A stretch of DNA of 64,000 bases from Gnetum montanum (lineage: Eukaryota; Streptophyta; Gnetopsida; Gnetales; Gnetaceae): contig MNCI01008322.1 of the NCBI GenBank assembly GCA_015680685.1, forward strand, positions 62,001-126,000. Direction: 5' to 3'. Below, in pieces: positions 47,570 through 59,004 of the stretch (positions within the stretch are counted from its first letter, which is position 1; every line of letters begins with the position of its first letter). The notes beneath the pieces were generated by a model. That model did not search any database and was not told the DNA's origin. It saw nothing but the letters and a program-made list of their open reading frames with translations. The position numbers and the translations under genes were made by a program.

Positions 47570-50343
47570 CTATCTCGCAGCAGCTGCAACTTTTGGAGGT
47601 AATCGAAAAGCCTCCAGAAGGGCCCTCATTTTTTCCTCCTTACTTTTGGGATCATTCACCATCCAGGTAGCTTCACCAATGTGCGTTGAGACTGGAACCT
47701 CCCAAGGGCATGACAGCGTGGGGAAGAGTTTTTTCAAGTTGACAAACCAAGCTACAAACTATTTTCATTCAATGTCAAATGCTCAAATTGATGTCTGCAG
47801 TTGCTGGTAGTTAGTCATTCGATGGGCCAAGTTCTCTGCAACTGTACATTGTCCTTCAAATCGTGTGCAGAGAACCTCGATTTTCACGTTTGCTGCTTCC
47901 AATTTTTTCCTGGTTGCTTTGTGCGCTTGGAACTCGTCCTCATATAGAGAATATGAGGCTGCCACTTGTTTCTCCAATTCAAACCACGATCTCCAGGTTG
48001 TGAGCATAGCTAGGTTTGCATAGCAAAGGTTAGCAAGCTCCATATATTCTGTCATTTCTTCAATCTGCAACTCTTTGAGGCAGATTTTAGCTTGATTATA
48101 GGCATTCAACCCATCAAAGATAGGTTTCCATACCTTGCCTCCCTCTCGGAGCTACTGGAGCACTTGGTTCATCTTAGCCTTTTTGACTTGAATATGTTTT
48201 TCATTTACTTTTTTTTGCAATCCCACTTGGTCCCTGTAATGATTCTTGACTTTTTCAAATTTCAGGGCCTCGTTCTTCCAAGTGGCAATTTCGATGGTAG
48301 ATTTCTGTCATAAAGTTCAAACCTCCTCCAGGGATAGATTTCAGTTCTCAGTAGCCAACCTTCTCACATCAGCATTCACTCTGGCTAGCTCTTCCTGCTG
48401 TTGGTGAATAAAAGTTTTCATGTGCTCATTTTTAGCACCAACATTACGTAGGCGATGGACCTCCGTAGTCCACCTAATGTTCTCCTGATGAATCTCTTCC
48501 AAGTCCTTGTTTAAATGATATGTCTGAGCGTCTGCCAAGGACTTGAAAAAGATCATCAACTCTCACTCATCCTCAACTATTTGAAGTTTGATTTGAAGCT
48601 ATTGAAAAGCTTCATCTCTGGTGAGCTCATGGTTGATAAGAGCTAGATTGGCAAGTTGGGTTCTTAGTTGGGCTACTTCTATTGCCAAGCATTGATAAGT
48701 GGTTTGAGCAGCTTCAAGTTGTCCTTCTAAAATGAGGCTCTTACCCCTTGCCAAGAGCAGCTTCGACTGGGTTGCAGTGATGTTATCTGGAAGGTCAAAG
48801 ACATCTAGAAGCGGTTGCCCGGTTCCCACCAATTGGTCCAACAATTCCTCATGTTGTGTTGCATCAATTTTTCTATGTGAAGTTTTGGAGGATGCTTGTA
48901 CATCCTGAAGTCCATGTATGTCTGGTACAGGTGCCACTGGTGCATTGAGAACTGTAGCAATTGTACCAGCAACCACTTTGGCCACAATCTCTTATCCCTA
49001 GTGCTGCATCACCAGGATTGTTACCCCTTCACCATCTTCCAAGCGTACTGAGAAGGTAGCAGCATTCCCTAAAATTTTAGGAAGCAGCTGTTGGGTTGAT
49101 ACTATTACCTCTCGGATACTAGGATCTGTTCTTGCTGGAACTTGTGTTCGGGTAGCAGAGAACATCGGCCCTACTCTTTCTAAAAAATTGACTGATCAAG
49201 CCACTTGCTCCAGGTGGCGCATTTCAGGGTGATAAACTAAAGGGTCATCCCCTCCACCAATCTTGCGAAATTGCTTTTGCTGGCTCAAGAGTGATTGTTA
49301 GATTTCACAAATGTTTTATGCAATAGTTTGCGAACTCGACCTTGTCGTTTGTACAGGTGGTGGAGATGGTTGCTACTCTTCCTTCATCTATGTAGTGGTA
49401 GGAATCCTATCCTTCATCATTTCACATCATGAGGTAATCGGGGCGTGTCGGAGTGTATCATTGGCGTAGCGTGCTATCCCTACCCATTTGCATAATTTTC
49501 TGATTAGGTAGGGAAAATGGAAAGCTCGCCTTCCATGTTCACTTTCGACAAGCCTCTTTTCAATTTCCAAGAATAATAATTATGGAAGACTCATTGGAAA
49601 TTTTTCACTCAAGGCGACATAGGCACGAGCAAAGAAGGCTGTGATTTTGCTGGGTCTTACCATTGGGTTTAGATGGTAAGACATGATCTTTGAATACACC
49701 CTCTTCACAGTGGTTAGAGTGCCAAAATCCTTGCGATCTACCCCATAGCACCGCTAGATCCACTCCCTTTTTACCTCAAGGTCTGCTTGTTTTGGAATCT
49801 TCACCACATCTGCTCCAGTCTTTGGCAACTCTAGAGCTTGCGCTATTGCCTCTGCAGAGTAAGAGATATAAATGTCCTTAATCCTTACTCTAGACCTTGG
49901 TTGCTGATTTGTCCAGAAGAGAGAGGTTTCTCCTAGGTACCATTCACCACTGGTTGTGATGATCGGCCACATAGGAGAATTTTACAATTAAAGTCTTACA
50001 TCTTCTAGTGCATTTTTGAGAAATGGTTCAAAGTTTACTCTTGTAGGACCATCCATTGCACTTCTCGTGGCTTGATAACATCAAGACAACCTTGGGTCAG
50101 GGTGACCTCAAGCCATGGTGCTATCCCTAGAGTTTCATCTCCCTACGATTGCTCACTGGGCATCTTCTCTTTGGGAATTTGATGGATAGATTCCACATCA
50201 GGTCCTTCGCAGAGGGGGCCAATTGCATGAGAGCCCTCCATGTGGTCTACTTGCTACACACCTCGTCCCCTTCCCGTTCATGGACGCTTGTCCCTAGGTT
50301 AGGATGGTCCTTCGCCACTTGAATGCCTCGATTTTGGTTCCAT
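47570..50343 (-). pseudogene. element C third ORF (possible plant-transposon-type domain plus coiled coil)
   Basis: A ~924-codon region after integrase, interrupted by stops. ATG at 50343 begins MEPKSRHSSGEGPS and lies directly behind TTTGATTGCAG, a splice-acceptor-like sequence. The N-terminal domain includes WYLGETSLFW, SAEAIAQALELP, GTLTTVKRVYSKIM, LNPMVRPSKITAFFARAYVA and IARYANDTLR, a layout like the 'putative plant transposon protein' domains found in retroelement ORFs (tentative). A linker follows, then long heptad coiled coils (AAQTTYQCLAIEVAQLRTQL; EEIHQENIRW), then MTEYMELANLCYANLAMLT shared with element A, another coiled coil, and a WEVPVSTHIGEATWMVNDP tail shared with the 1-1508 fragment. 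The function is unknown; its position is that of the env-like ORF of Athila elements. Confidence 0.7.
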
Positions 50344-50585
50344 CTGCAATCAAACATAACCACCCATTAGACTGTGCATAAATAGCTCAAAATGGTCCTT
50401 ATACACCTTCTTAGTTCGACCAAGTTATGTTGTTGGCATAGGCATTAAATCCCCCGAAGTGTTAATTCATGGTTTAGAGCCAAAGACATTAAGGGATGAG
50501 TTGGAGTTTAAACGATTGTTTTTGTTTCTTCCCTTAGAGGTGCGAAGTCTTAATTAACTAATTAATTAATTACACATAGGCTTCA

Positions 50586-50601
50586 CCCCCCCATGACTGA
50601 G
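50586..50601 (-). other. internal polypurine-tract-like sequence in element C
   Basis: CTCAGTCATGGGGGGG, nearly identical to the terminal tract at 47246-47261. It is followed by TGAAGCC, not an LTR. It could act as a central polypurine tract or be a relic of an internal LTR junction. Confidence 0.55.
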
Positions 50602-50751
50602 AGCATACCTCTGGGTGCTTAAGAGGGTAAGGATCAATTAATGCAGATGCATGATGGAATGTAGGTGCTTGGGAAGAAGTTTGTCAGAAAAATGGTAAAA
50701 TCTCCCCCCAATTTGTTTGCAAAATGATGAAAATCTAAAGCGCAATAGTAA

Positions 50752-50808
50752 TATATATAGGGGTTGGGCACTACATTGATGGGGCTGCGTATATGGGGCC
50801 CCGTATAC
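50752..50808 (-). promoter_or_regulatory. internal U3-like promoter of element C
   Basis: On the minus strand GTATACGGGGCCCCATATACGC (given in two parts: GTATACGGGGCC, then CCATATACGC) and GCCCCATCAATG follow. The element's own 5' LTR has GTATACGAGGCC, GGGTATACGC and GGCTGCGTCAACG in the same order. TATATATA lies at 50752-50759. The module begins where the integrase frame stops and precedes the third ORF. Confidence 0.6.
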
Positions 50809-50814
50809 TCAGGG

Positions 50815-51480
50815 GGTCGCACCCATTGACCGTCGAAAAGTGACACCCATGAAATGAGTGCCATTATCTAAGATGAGTGCACGTGGCACTCCAAACGTGT
50901 TGATGATTTGTTGTTGAACAAATTGTGCAGCTGTGTTTGAAGAACAGTCAATGACAGCTGCCACCTCCACCCACTTTGTGTAGTAGTCCACAGCTACGAT
51001 GATGTAGGCCTTTCCATTGGATAGGGATGTGATGGGCCCCATGAAGTTGATGCCCCAAATGTCAAAGGGCTCCAGTGGTTAGATCCACTATTGAGGTTCT
51101 TCCATTCGACCAGTCATCCCACCGTCTCTTTAGCATCGTTTGCAGGAGCGGGCGAACCATTGTGCGTCCCTAAAAATTGTGGGCTAGTAATACCTTGAAG
51201 GCAGGATCTTAATGGTCGTGAGACATCCAGCATAGTGGCCCCCACAAGGGCCCTCATGAGCATCTTGGAGGACATGTAGTGTATCATCATCAGGGACACA
51301 CCATTGAACCAGGCCATCTGTGCACACCTTATAAAGGTGGCCACTGATTTCCATGAAACGCTTGGCCTTATGGAGAAACTGTTGTTTCTGCTGATGGTCC
51401 CACTCCTTTGGCAACTCCTGAGTTGTGAGATAGGTGAGGATGTGGCTGAACCAAGGTGATGCTTTGGGCACCTATGAATT
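50815..51480 (-). pseudogene. element C integrase (truncated, catalytic change)
   Basis: Zinc-binding region: HLYKVCTDGLVQWCVPDDDT, DAHEGPCGGHYAGCLTTIKI and CKRC (HHCC). Core: PFDIWGINFMGPI, where the first catalytic Asp (GIDF in the family) reads Asn (codon AAC); VDYYTKWVEVAAV; and LILDNGTHFMGV with the second Asp. The frame ends in ATP-stop soon after, before the third catalytic residue (Glu). It runs into the U3-like module, so no functional integrase is made. Confidence 0.85.
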
Positions 51481-51949
51481 GACTGCACTCACGAAGAGGA
51501 GTTCATTTGGAAAGTGGTTAGAGAGGGGCTCCTCCTCTTCTGTGTCATCCCATTGCAACCGAGACAAGTGTCAGCAACGACATTCTCGGTCCTCTCCTGG
51601 TCTACCATGGTGAGGTCAAATTCTTGAGAATCACCAGCCATCAGATGATGCGAGGGCTCACCATTGGTTTGTTCATCAGGAACCAGATAGCACTGTGGTT
51701 GGTAAGCACAAACACCTTGTATCTGAGCACATAGTGTCAGAATTTTTCCAAGGAGAACACCACCACCATCAACTCCTTTTTGGTGGTGGTGTAGTTAAGC
51801 TGAGCACCCACAATGCTATGACTTGTACAATGGATATAGTATGGATGCTTTTGATCATCACACTGTGTAAGCACAGCTTCCAAGGCATAATTAGATGCAT
51901 CCATCATGATGTGGAAGGGCCTGGACCAATTAGATGCATGTAGAACTGG

Positions 51950-53180
51950 AGTTTCTACAAGTTTCTATTTAAGAAATTAGAATGTAGATTCACATTCCTT
52001 AGTCCAGATGAACAGAGCATCTTTCTTTGTGAGTTCGACCAACGGCTTGGCGATCCTTGAAAAATTTTCAATGAAGCGCTAGTAGTAACCAGTGTGGCCA
52101 AGGAATGACCGAACATCTTTTACAATGCTTGGTTGTCAGGTGATTCCTTGGATGACCCTAATCTTTTTAGGATCCATGCTAATCCCTATTAGTGAGATAC
52201 GATGCCCTAGCACAATGCCTTCTTGGACCATTAAGTGGCTTTTCTGCCAATTAAGCAGTAGATTAGTGTCTACACACCTTTTTCAGAACTTGCTCAAGGC
52301 GGTCCAAGGCTTACTCGAATGTGGCCTCATAGGTGGAGAAGTCATCCATGAAGACTTCTATCCCATTGCCAATTTGCTACTAGAAGATGTTAAAGACAAG
52401 CCGTTGGAAAGTGGTAGGCGCATTACACAGGCCAAAAGGCATCTTCTTGTATGCGAAAGTCCCCCATGGACTTGTGAAAGTTGTTTTGGCTTGGTCCTCT
52501 GGTGCAATTTGGATTTGGTTATAGCCACTATAACCATCCAAAAAGCTGTAATAACGGTGCCCTGCAATGGTATCCAACACTTGGTTCACAAATGGAAGTG
52601 GGAAGTAATCTTTGAAGGTAGCCATGTTGAGCAATCAGAAATCTATATAGACCCTCCATTTGCCACCCTTATTTGGCACAATAACGAGTGGGCTGATCCA
52701 TTCGCTATCAGTGATGGAATAGATGAACCTCGCCTTTAGCAACTGCTCGATTTCATCTTTGATAACCTACTTCAACTTGGGGTTCAATCGCCTTTATGGT
52801 TGTTGTCGTGGCTTCATAGAGGGGTCAATATAGATCTGATCTTGGTAGACCTTGGGATCAACTCTAGTTAACTTAGGATATGACCATGCAAATGTAGCAT
52901 CCCATTTGTTCACCACCTTTAGCAACTTTTTCTTTTATTTAGGAGCAAGGGTGGAATTGATAATTACTGGCTTCCCAATTTGCAAAAATGCATATTCTAA
53001 GTGGGCTGGTAAGGACTTAAGCTCCATGGGCTCTTGTTTGAAGCTTTCAGGGATTTGCAGCTTTCCCCAATCATCATGGTCATCAACAGTGGAGACTTGT
53101 TGATGAACCTCTTCCATTTCATCCATGCTTTCTACGTAGGCTCGTACAAGCCCCTCAGATGGTTCCATGCACAATGTGTT
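51950..53180 (-). pseudogene. element C reverse transcriptase-RNase H (decayed)
   Basis: RT motifs in order: LEYAFLQIGKPVIINSTL, IYSITDSEWISPLVIVPNKG, FKDYFPLPFVNQVLDTIAGH, YYSFLDGYSGYNQIQI (first Asp), KTTFTSPWGTFAYKKMPFGL, CNAPTTFQ and VFMDDFSTYE (catalytic DD near 52345). These are typical of the Athila/Tat branch of Ty3/Gypsy. Stops break the frame in several places. The RNase H part (51550-52300) is too degenerate to name its residues. It makes, or once made, cDNA of the element RNA. Confidence 0.88.
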
Positions 53181-53315
53181 GCTAGCAGGATCAACTGTTA
53201 GCCACTAGGTGCCCTCTTGGTTGGTGGCTGCTGTGTACAGGCACTGTTAAACTGGTGATTCTTTGGTACACCGACTTCATGCTTGAATGGATGTCTGCTT
53301 AGCAGACCATAACTA

Positions 53316-55117
53316 CTACACATAGTTGCACCTTGAGTCATTATACACGATGCATGGAACGTGCTTCTTCTCGATCTTTCCAAAAGGATTTTTCTTTGAA
53401 ATTTCAAGGGAAAGATCTCGGAGTCCTAGTCTTTCATCCACCATGTTCAACCAAGCTCTTTCCATTATGATTGGGAAGTTCCCCTTACAATTCTTCACAC
53501 GGATAATAAGGAAATCAGCAGGATAAGACCACACACAAACGGTGGTCACAATGTCCTCCACCAATCCCAAGGGAATGGTGATAGATTGGTCTGCTAGCTC
53601 AAGCCGAATGTTGCTTTTCTTTAACGGGGGCAGGTTCCAGTTCTTGTACATGTTATGTGAAATCAAATTGACACCTGACCTTGAATCCAAAAGAGCTTTA
53701 CATGGCTCATTCTCTACCACCTATAGATAGATGAGGGGACTTCATGAATCAGTCAATTTCTAGGGAAGATGCCCTGCCTTTATCTAGTCGATCATGACAT
53801 GTATGAGCATGACCGTTTGTATGTTGGAGGATGTTTGGTTTGAAGGCTGCTCAAGTGGTGGAACAGTGGAGGCAGTTTGAAGTTCAGAGGCACCAGCCAC
53901 AAGTGTATGTGAGGGTATGTTTAGATTATTGGACCAGAAAAATGAACGTTTTGGTGATTTGGGTTCCGGTCCACTCGGCTAAGGTGTCGATTGTAGGTTG
54001 ACAGCCCTTATAGCATTGCGTTGTTGTGGCTATGGTGGTATCTCCCCCTACATAGGTGGAGTAGGTGGTAGTTGAGTGGGATGTTGTGGAGAAGGAACGG
54101 TAGGAGAAGGTGATGGAGGATAGTATAGATCTGGGCTTTCCCTTGGGTGATGGAGATTGTGGTCAAAAATATTCTGAGGGGTGGTAGTAACTCTGGAAGG
54201 TTGCGTGACTAGAATAGTCCTATGGAGAGGCTGGTTGCTAAACATAGTACCCATAGGGATGTAGCTGTCGGTAAGGGTACTGCTGCCTTGGAGGTGGCAT
54301 TCCCCATGCTTGTGGGTGCTGCCACTGCTGAAAGTGTTCATAAGGTTGCAGTGGCACTCCACTTGGATAATATCCTTGCTGCTGCTAGTGGAACTACCTT
54401 GGGTTACCTTGTGGGTAAGGTAACCTTCGGGGTGTTTGCCTCTTCGCCAAGTGAGGATTCAACACGTACATCCTAGACTCTTGGAGATGTGACACCATGG
54501 GACAACACCCCTTAGGATGTTTGTATTTGCATATGCACATTCATCATCCTCCTCCGTGTCATAGTCTACAACATGTTCTGCTACAACAACTTTACCCTTC
54601 CCCTTATGTTGGGCACATTTAGCTTCCTTCTTCCTACATCGATCACGATCATTACCTTGTTCTCTGGACTCTTCTGCAACTTTCAACACACTTTGGAATT
54701 TTTCATCCAAAGAGTCCCACATCTTATCAACCTTTGTCGATATTTTAGATGCAAACTTTTGTAAGGGCAAGTTTTTTAGGTTCACTGCTACTTCCAGTGG
54801 TGATTCCTCCTCATCTTCGCAAAATCGAACTTCCCTCTTTTTGATGGAAGGGTCCCGATTAAACTCTTCTGCACTCTCCTTCTTTTTGAGTTCTTCCTCT
54901 TCTCCATCCTCTCACTCTCCTATACCTTCATCCAGTTCAAACTCTGCCCGTAACCGTGGTGGAAAGGAGTGAAGTGATGGTGGTCGTAAGGACTAAAGGG
55001 AACAACGTGAGGAAGCGCATGACCAGTCACACGACCTTCACCATCATGAAAGGAGGGGTAGTCGCAATCTTCATAGACATCGTGGTGCTCAGCAGGACTA
55101 TGACTCAGATGAGCCAT
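53316..55117 (-). pseudogene. element C second gag fragment and protease
   Basis: Starts MAHLSHSPAEHHDVYEDCD, an N-terminal gag part similar to element B (HDG...HxHxxxF), then jumps to the NC-proximal region (VRFCEDEEESPLE, KVDKMWDSLDEKF) and a Pro/Gln/Tyr-rich tail. Protease: CKALLDSRSGVNLIS, where the active-site DSG is changed to DSR; VPLGLVEDIV is IPLGLVEDIV here; NFPIIMERAWL is the flap-distal ILGRxxL-like motif. The break with the first gag lies at about 55145, exactly where similarity to element A stops. It is a polyprotein relic. Confidence 0.75.
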
Positions 55118-55417
55118 TATTGGATACTCGGATGAGCCATTAATGATGACAAGAATATCATCATACCCAGAGTAGAACCTCTTATTAATAGAATGGTTGG
55201 GTGGATGTGGTGGGTTTGTTGTCCAAATAATTAGTCACCTAAGACTTGATAGCATAGCATAACACCTCAACCAACGAGTCACATGAGTGTTTTATTCGTA
55301 GATGAGATTACCCATAAAAAGATAAAAAGATAAAACAATAAATTAAAAGCTGAAAAACTAGAAAGCAAAAAGTTGAAAAATTAAAGAAATAGAAAAATAT
55401 TTATTAATTTTGTGTTG

Positions 55418-57274
55418 TTAGAATGGAGGATACCCCCCATAGCAAAATGGTTGAGCATGGCTAGAATTAATAAATGGAAGGTTAGGATCCTTGCATGTTG
55501 GAAATATTGGGACCCGATCATACTTACCCCATTGGGGTTCACACACTTGATTAGAGTTGACATAGTTGGGCAAGTTACAAGATGTGGTTAATTTATAAGG
55601 AGTTGACCCACTGTGGTACTTGTGACCGTAAGATGGTATGCAAGGATCAACATGTCTCCCCATGTGGAAATATTCATTGGGCCCCATGGTTGTTGGAGTA
55701 TTGAGTGGTGGCCTTGATAGGGTAACATGAGGTGTTAGGTTCGAAGAGGAAGATGCACCATAGTGTTGGATTTGTGTTGAGTTGGTGGATGTAGTGGTTT
55801 TTGAACTGTGGTTTCCCTTTCGACGGTCATGTCTAAAGAAGGGACGCCTTTGATGTTGTGAAAGACCTCCACTGCTATTGACAGTAGCAGCACAAGTAAT
55901 GTTTGCGGGTTGGTGCTGTGGTGCAAAATCTTCTAGCATAGCTAGCAGTGATGTAGATGGGGGTGAAGTATGAGAATATTAAGGTTGAGGAGAAGTGTAA
56001 GGCACATGAGGTGGTGATCTTGTTGCAGAGGACATGGATGGATTGTACTCAGGAGAATGATAACAATGAGGTGAGGTAGAGGATGCTGATCCTGTTGGAG
56101 AAATAGGGTGTTGAACATAATAAAAATTTGGCGTTGGGACATATGAAGGGTATGTTCTAGTTGGCGGTGGCCTCCCCCACGACTAAGGTTTTTTCCACTA
56201 TGGTTGAACTTGATATTTTTGTATGAAATTTGGATGTAACATTCCTCCCCAATGCTCATGTAAATGTGACAGAACTTGACATTGGCCTTTGGGGTGATCA
56301 TACAAACAAACGTTACATTAATATGTGAAATTGGTAGTTGAGTTCTTATTCTTATTATCTTCTACCCTTTGTTTCAATTTTTGTGTGGTGTCATGTCCTA
56401 TTTCTCGATTTGGCATAGTACTTCCTCTAATAATGTTGGCATATTCTTCACATCTTTCATGTACCCAATACGTCATCTTATTAATCTTTGCCTCAATTTC
56501 CTCTAGTGATTGTAGGATTGGCAAAGATGATTCCACCTCCTTGAAGTGAGTGGATTTCTCCTCTTCATGATCATGGACCCTTGTTAAGTTGAGATTTTGG
56601 TCCTGTTGAGAACTTTCAATATTCTCCCATTTGGCTATTTCTCCTTCTTCTTTTGCTACCTGCTTAATAAGCTCTTGGAATTGATGGGTTCGTAGCTCAT
56701 ATAGTTGACCTCAGGCGTACATCCCTAGGATCTCCCTTTTTTCATTACAGAGCCCATCTATGATATGGTACATTAGCCTTTCCTCAGAGAACCCATGGCC
56801 TATGAAGTTGTTTAATAGTGCATAATATCTTTCTAAGGCCATGTCCAAGGGTTCATGTTGCGCTTGTTTCCATTCCTGGATTTGTCTCCTCAAGGCTGAC
56901 ACTCTGGCATAGGTTTGATATCTTTCNTAGAAGGCTTGTAAATGTTGTTGCGGATCTGAATCATAACCTCCTGAAAACTTGGGAAAGTTGTTTAAACCAA
57001 GCATGGGTAGACAACTTTCCTTATGATGCCTGCAGGCTATTCAAACAGCCTCTTGTATTTCTGTTAAGCTTGTAGTGGCCAGTTGGGTTTCATTGTCACT
57101 AAGTATGTTATGCAGTTGTGAGTTGGGATGATGTTGTTTGCGTTGATGCTCATAAGAGACCCCTACATCAGATTGGGTACCCCAAACTTCATCTTCATTA
57201 TCATATAATTTGTTGGTTCTCCAATGAGTTGCCCTACTAGTTGTTGCATTGTCATAGTCTTGTGAGAGAGACAT
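55418..57274 (-). pseudogene. element C gag (element A type)
   Basis: Starts MSLSQDYDNATTSRATHWRT. A core region FPKFSGGYDSDPQQHLQAF is joined, at an N base (56927), to ERYQTYARVSALRRQIQEWK; about 60 residues present in elements A and B are missing there. LERYYALLNN and MYHIIDGL follow. A zinc-knuckle-like CNVCLYDHPKGQC (C-x2-C-x3-H-x4-C) is at about 56286, and the polar tail ends QPFCYGGYPPF. Several stops interrupt it. It is closely related to the element A gag and ends at the same point. Confidence 0.8.
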
Positions 57275-57392
57275 GGTTGTGAACCGTGTGCGACTTAATT
57301 GAATTGAATTTAATTTATTTTCTAAAGGATATATCATTAATACTTGTTACAGGGATCTTGTATGATATAAATAATCTAAATAACTAGCACCA

Positions 57393-57410
57393 TCCTCGGC
57401 AATGGCACAA
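57393..57410 (-). other. primer-binding site of element C
   Basis: TTGTGCCATTGCCGAGGA on the minus strand, one base after the LTR. It is the tRNA-Asp-type site with three changes. Confidence 0.75.
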
Positions 57411-57411
57411 A

Positions 57412-58061
57412 TGATGAGTGGCTAGATACCCCTATGCCCAACCATACGAATCACGGGCGTTCACACGCAACTCGGTTGAATTCCGTAGATTGTAAGCACT
57501 TTGCATACACCAGACCCTAACCACTATTGGGTTACCAGACGTTAAGTGTCATTGGGTTGCCAAGCATTGGGTTTACGTTCAAGATGGTTGTACTTATGGT
57601 TTCTATGAGCTATGAACGAGCAATAGTAATTAAGATAATAATAAGAGAAATTTAAGTAATTATTAAAGCATAAAAATATTAAGCTATTAAATGCATTAAA
57701 TGACTAAGTCCAAATGCTATAAGGAATGCTCGAAAGCTCATCTTTATTGTTGTTCACACCAATGGGCTCGGATACATTAGTGCTTGAATAAAGAGCTGGA
57801 CACCTTTCTTACACCTATTGTGGGCACTTGGAAAATATTCTAACTCTCGCAGGAACAAACTGCAAGAGCTTCGATACAACTGACAAAAGGTACCTAAGTG
57901 AGGCGGAAGCCCTCTTATTTATAGGTTGGAATAGGCTCCACATAAATGGGGCCACGTCGACGCATGGAAGGATGCGTCGATGGGGTCACGTTGACGCAGC
58001 CGCGTATACCCGGCCTCGTATACATGGCCTAGTCAATGCATCAACTAATGACACTTCATCA
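57412..58061 (-). repeat. 5' LTR of element C (internally deleted)
   Basis: A 650-bp LTR from TGATGAAGTGTC (58061) to CTCATCA (57412). Compared with the 901-bp 3' LTR it lacks about 250 bases of R-U5. The missing segment is bounded by CCCTAAC at both ends, which points to deletion between short repeats. The TATA box is at about 57919-57925. Confidence 0.9.
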
Positions 58062-58281
58062 CCTGTTATATCAAAAGAACCATACCTTAGTATCAACATT
58101 ATAACTCCAAGGTAGAAACCAAACATTAGCAGTTAATAGAATATAATTCATACCACCATCAGGAGCACTTATTGGGTGACGAACCTAACAAAACAAACAA
58201 ACACACAAAGAAATGAAAGCATATAAATGATGTTGCGAAACAAAAACAAGAAAAGTTAAAGAAATTTGTAAAAAAAAAAAC

Positions 58282-58998
58282 TTAAAAAGGAACTGAGGGC
58301 CTTAATTGATCAGCAGAGGTGGCCATCTCCCTCATGACTGAGTTAGGAGGTGCATATAAGCTTTCGATGTAGGTGCAGGTTATTCCCTTAGTTAATTTCA
58401 TGCACGTTGGTAAGTTGCTCTCTTGATCAGCTATCAACCACTGTGTATCTTCTTGTTGTGTGGTTGCTACATACAAGCACTTTTGTATGTTAATTTCTCG
58501 TGCACACAGGTTGCATGCAGGCAATGTTAAACATTTCTGCATGCAATCGCACCCTATATCACTGTATGTGTTGCATGGAACCTTCTTCTTCTTGATCTTC
58601 CCAAAAGTGTTCTCCTTGGATATTTCTAGGGAAAGATCACAGATTCCTAGGCATGAATTTATGGTACTTAGCCATGCCCTTCCCATTATTATTGGGAAGT
58701 CCCATTTATCATTGTTTACTTGTATCACTAGGAACTTAGCTGGGTATGACCACCCACACATAGTGGTAACGATGTCCTCCACTAATCCCAAGGGAACAGT
58801 GATGGACTGGTTGGCCAACTCTAAGTGAATATTTCTCTTCCTTAATGGAGGCAGGTTCCAAGCTTTGTACATCTCTTGTGATACTAAGTTGACTCCAGAA
58901 CCTGAGTCTAAAAGAGCTTTACATGGTTCATTCCCAGCAACTTGGAGATAGATTAGAGGGCTTCCAGGATCAGAGAATTTCTTGGGAAGGTGGTCCAC
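58282..58998 (-). CDS. element B protease domain
   Basis: A 238-residue open frame with the retropepsin active site CKALLDSGSGVNLVS (DSG kept), then NIHLELANQSITVPLGLVED and WDFPIIMGRAWLST, the counterpart of ILGRxxL. A Cys-rich region CDCMQKCLTLPACNLC follows. It cleaves the retroelement polyprotein. It is in frame with the gag tail at 59005-59397 but separated by a stop codon. It ends shortly before the insertion point of element C; RT would be expected next and is absent. Confidence 0.75.
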   Translation of the reverse strand: MDHLPKKFSDPGSPLIYLQVAGNEPCKALLDSGSGVNLVSQEMYKAWNLPPLRKRNIHLELANQSITVPLGLVEDIVTTMCGWSYPAKFLVIQVNNDKWDFPIIMGRAWLSTINSCLGICDLSLEISKENTFGKIKKKKVPCNTYSDIGCDCMQKCLTLPACNLCAREINIQKCLYVATTQQEDTQWLIADQESNLPTCMKLTKGITCTYIESLYAPPNSVMREMATSADQLRPSVPF

Positions 58999-59004
58999 CT
59001 TAAT

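Larger units (their letters stand above)
46345..58061 (-). mobile_element. element C: Gypsy-type LTR retrotransposon nested in element B
   Basis: Minus-strand element with LTRs 57412-58061 (5', shortened) and 46345-47245 (3'), a primer site at 57393-57410 and flanks CCTGC (46340-46344) and CCTGT (58062-58066), a 5-bp duplication with one change. Reading order: gag (57274-55418), a second partial gag joined to protease (55117-53316), RT-RNase H (53180-51950), integrase (51480-50815), an internal U3-like/TATA module, and the third ORF (50343-47570). The first gag resembles element A and the pol part resembles element B, so it looks chimeric. Confidence 0.88.

Noticed and set aside
52092-52739. 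Plus-strand ORF of 215 residues
   Set aside because: Antisense to the reverse transcriptase of element C, which has canonical motifs on the minus strand.
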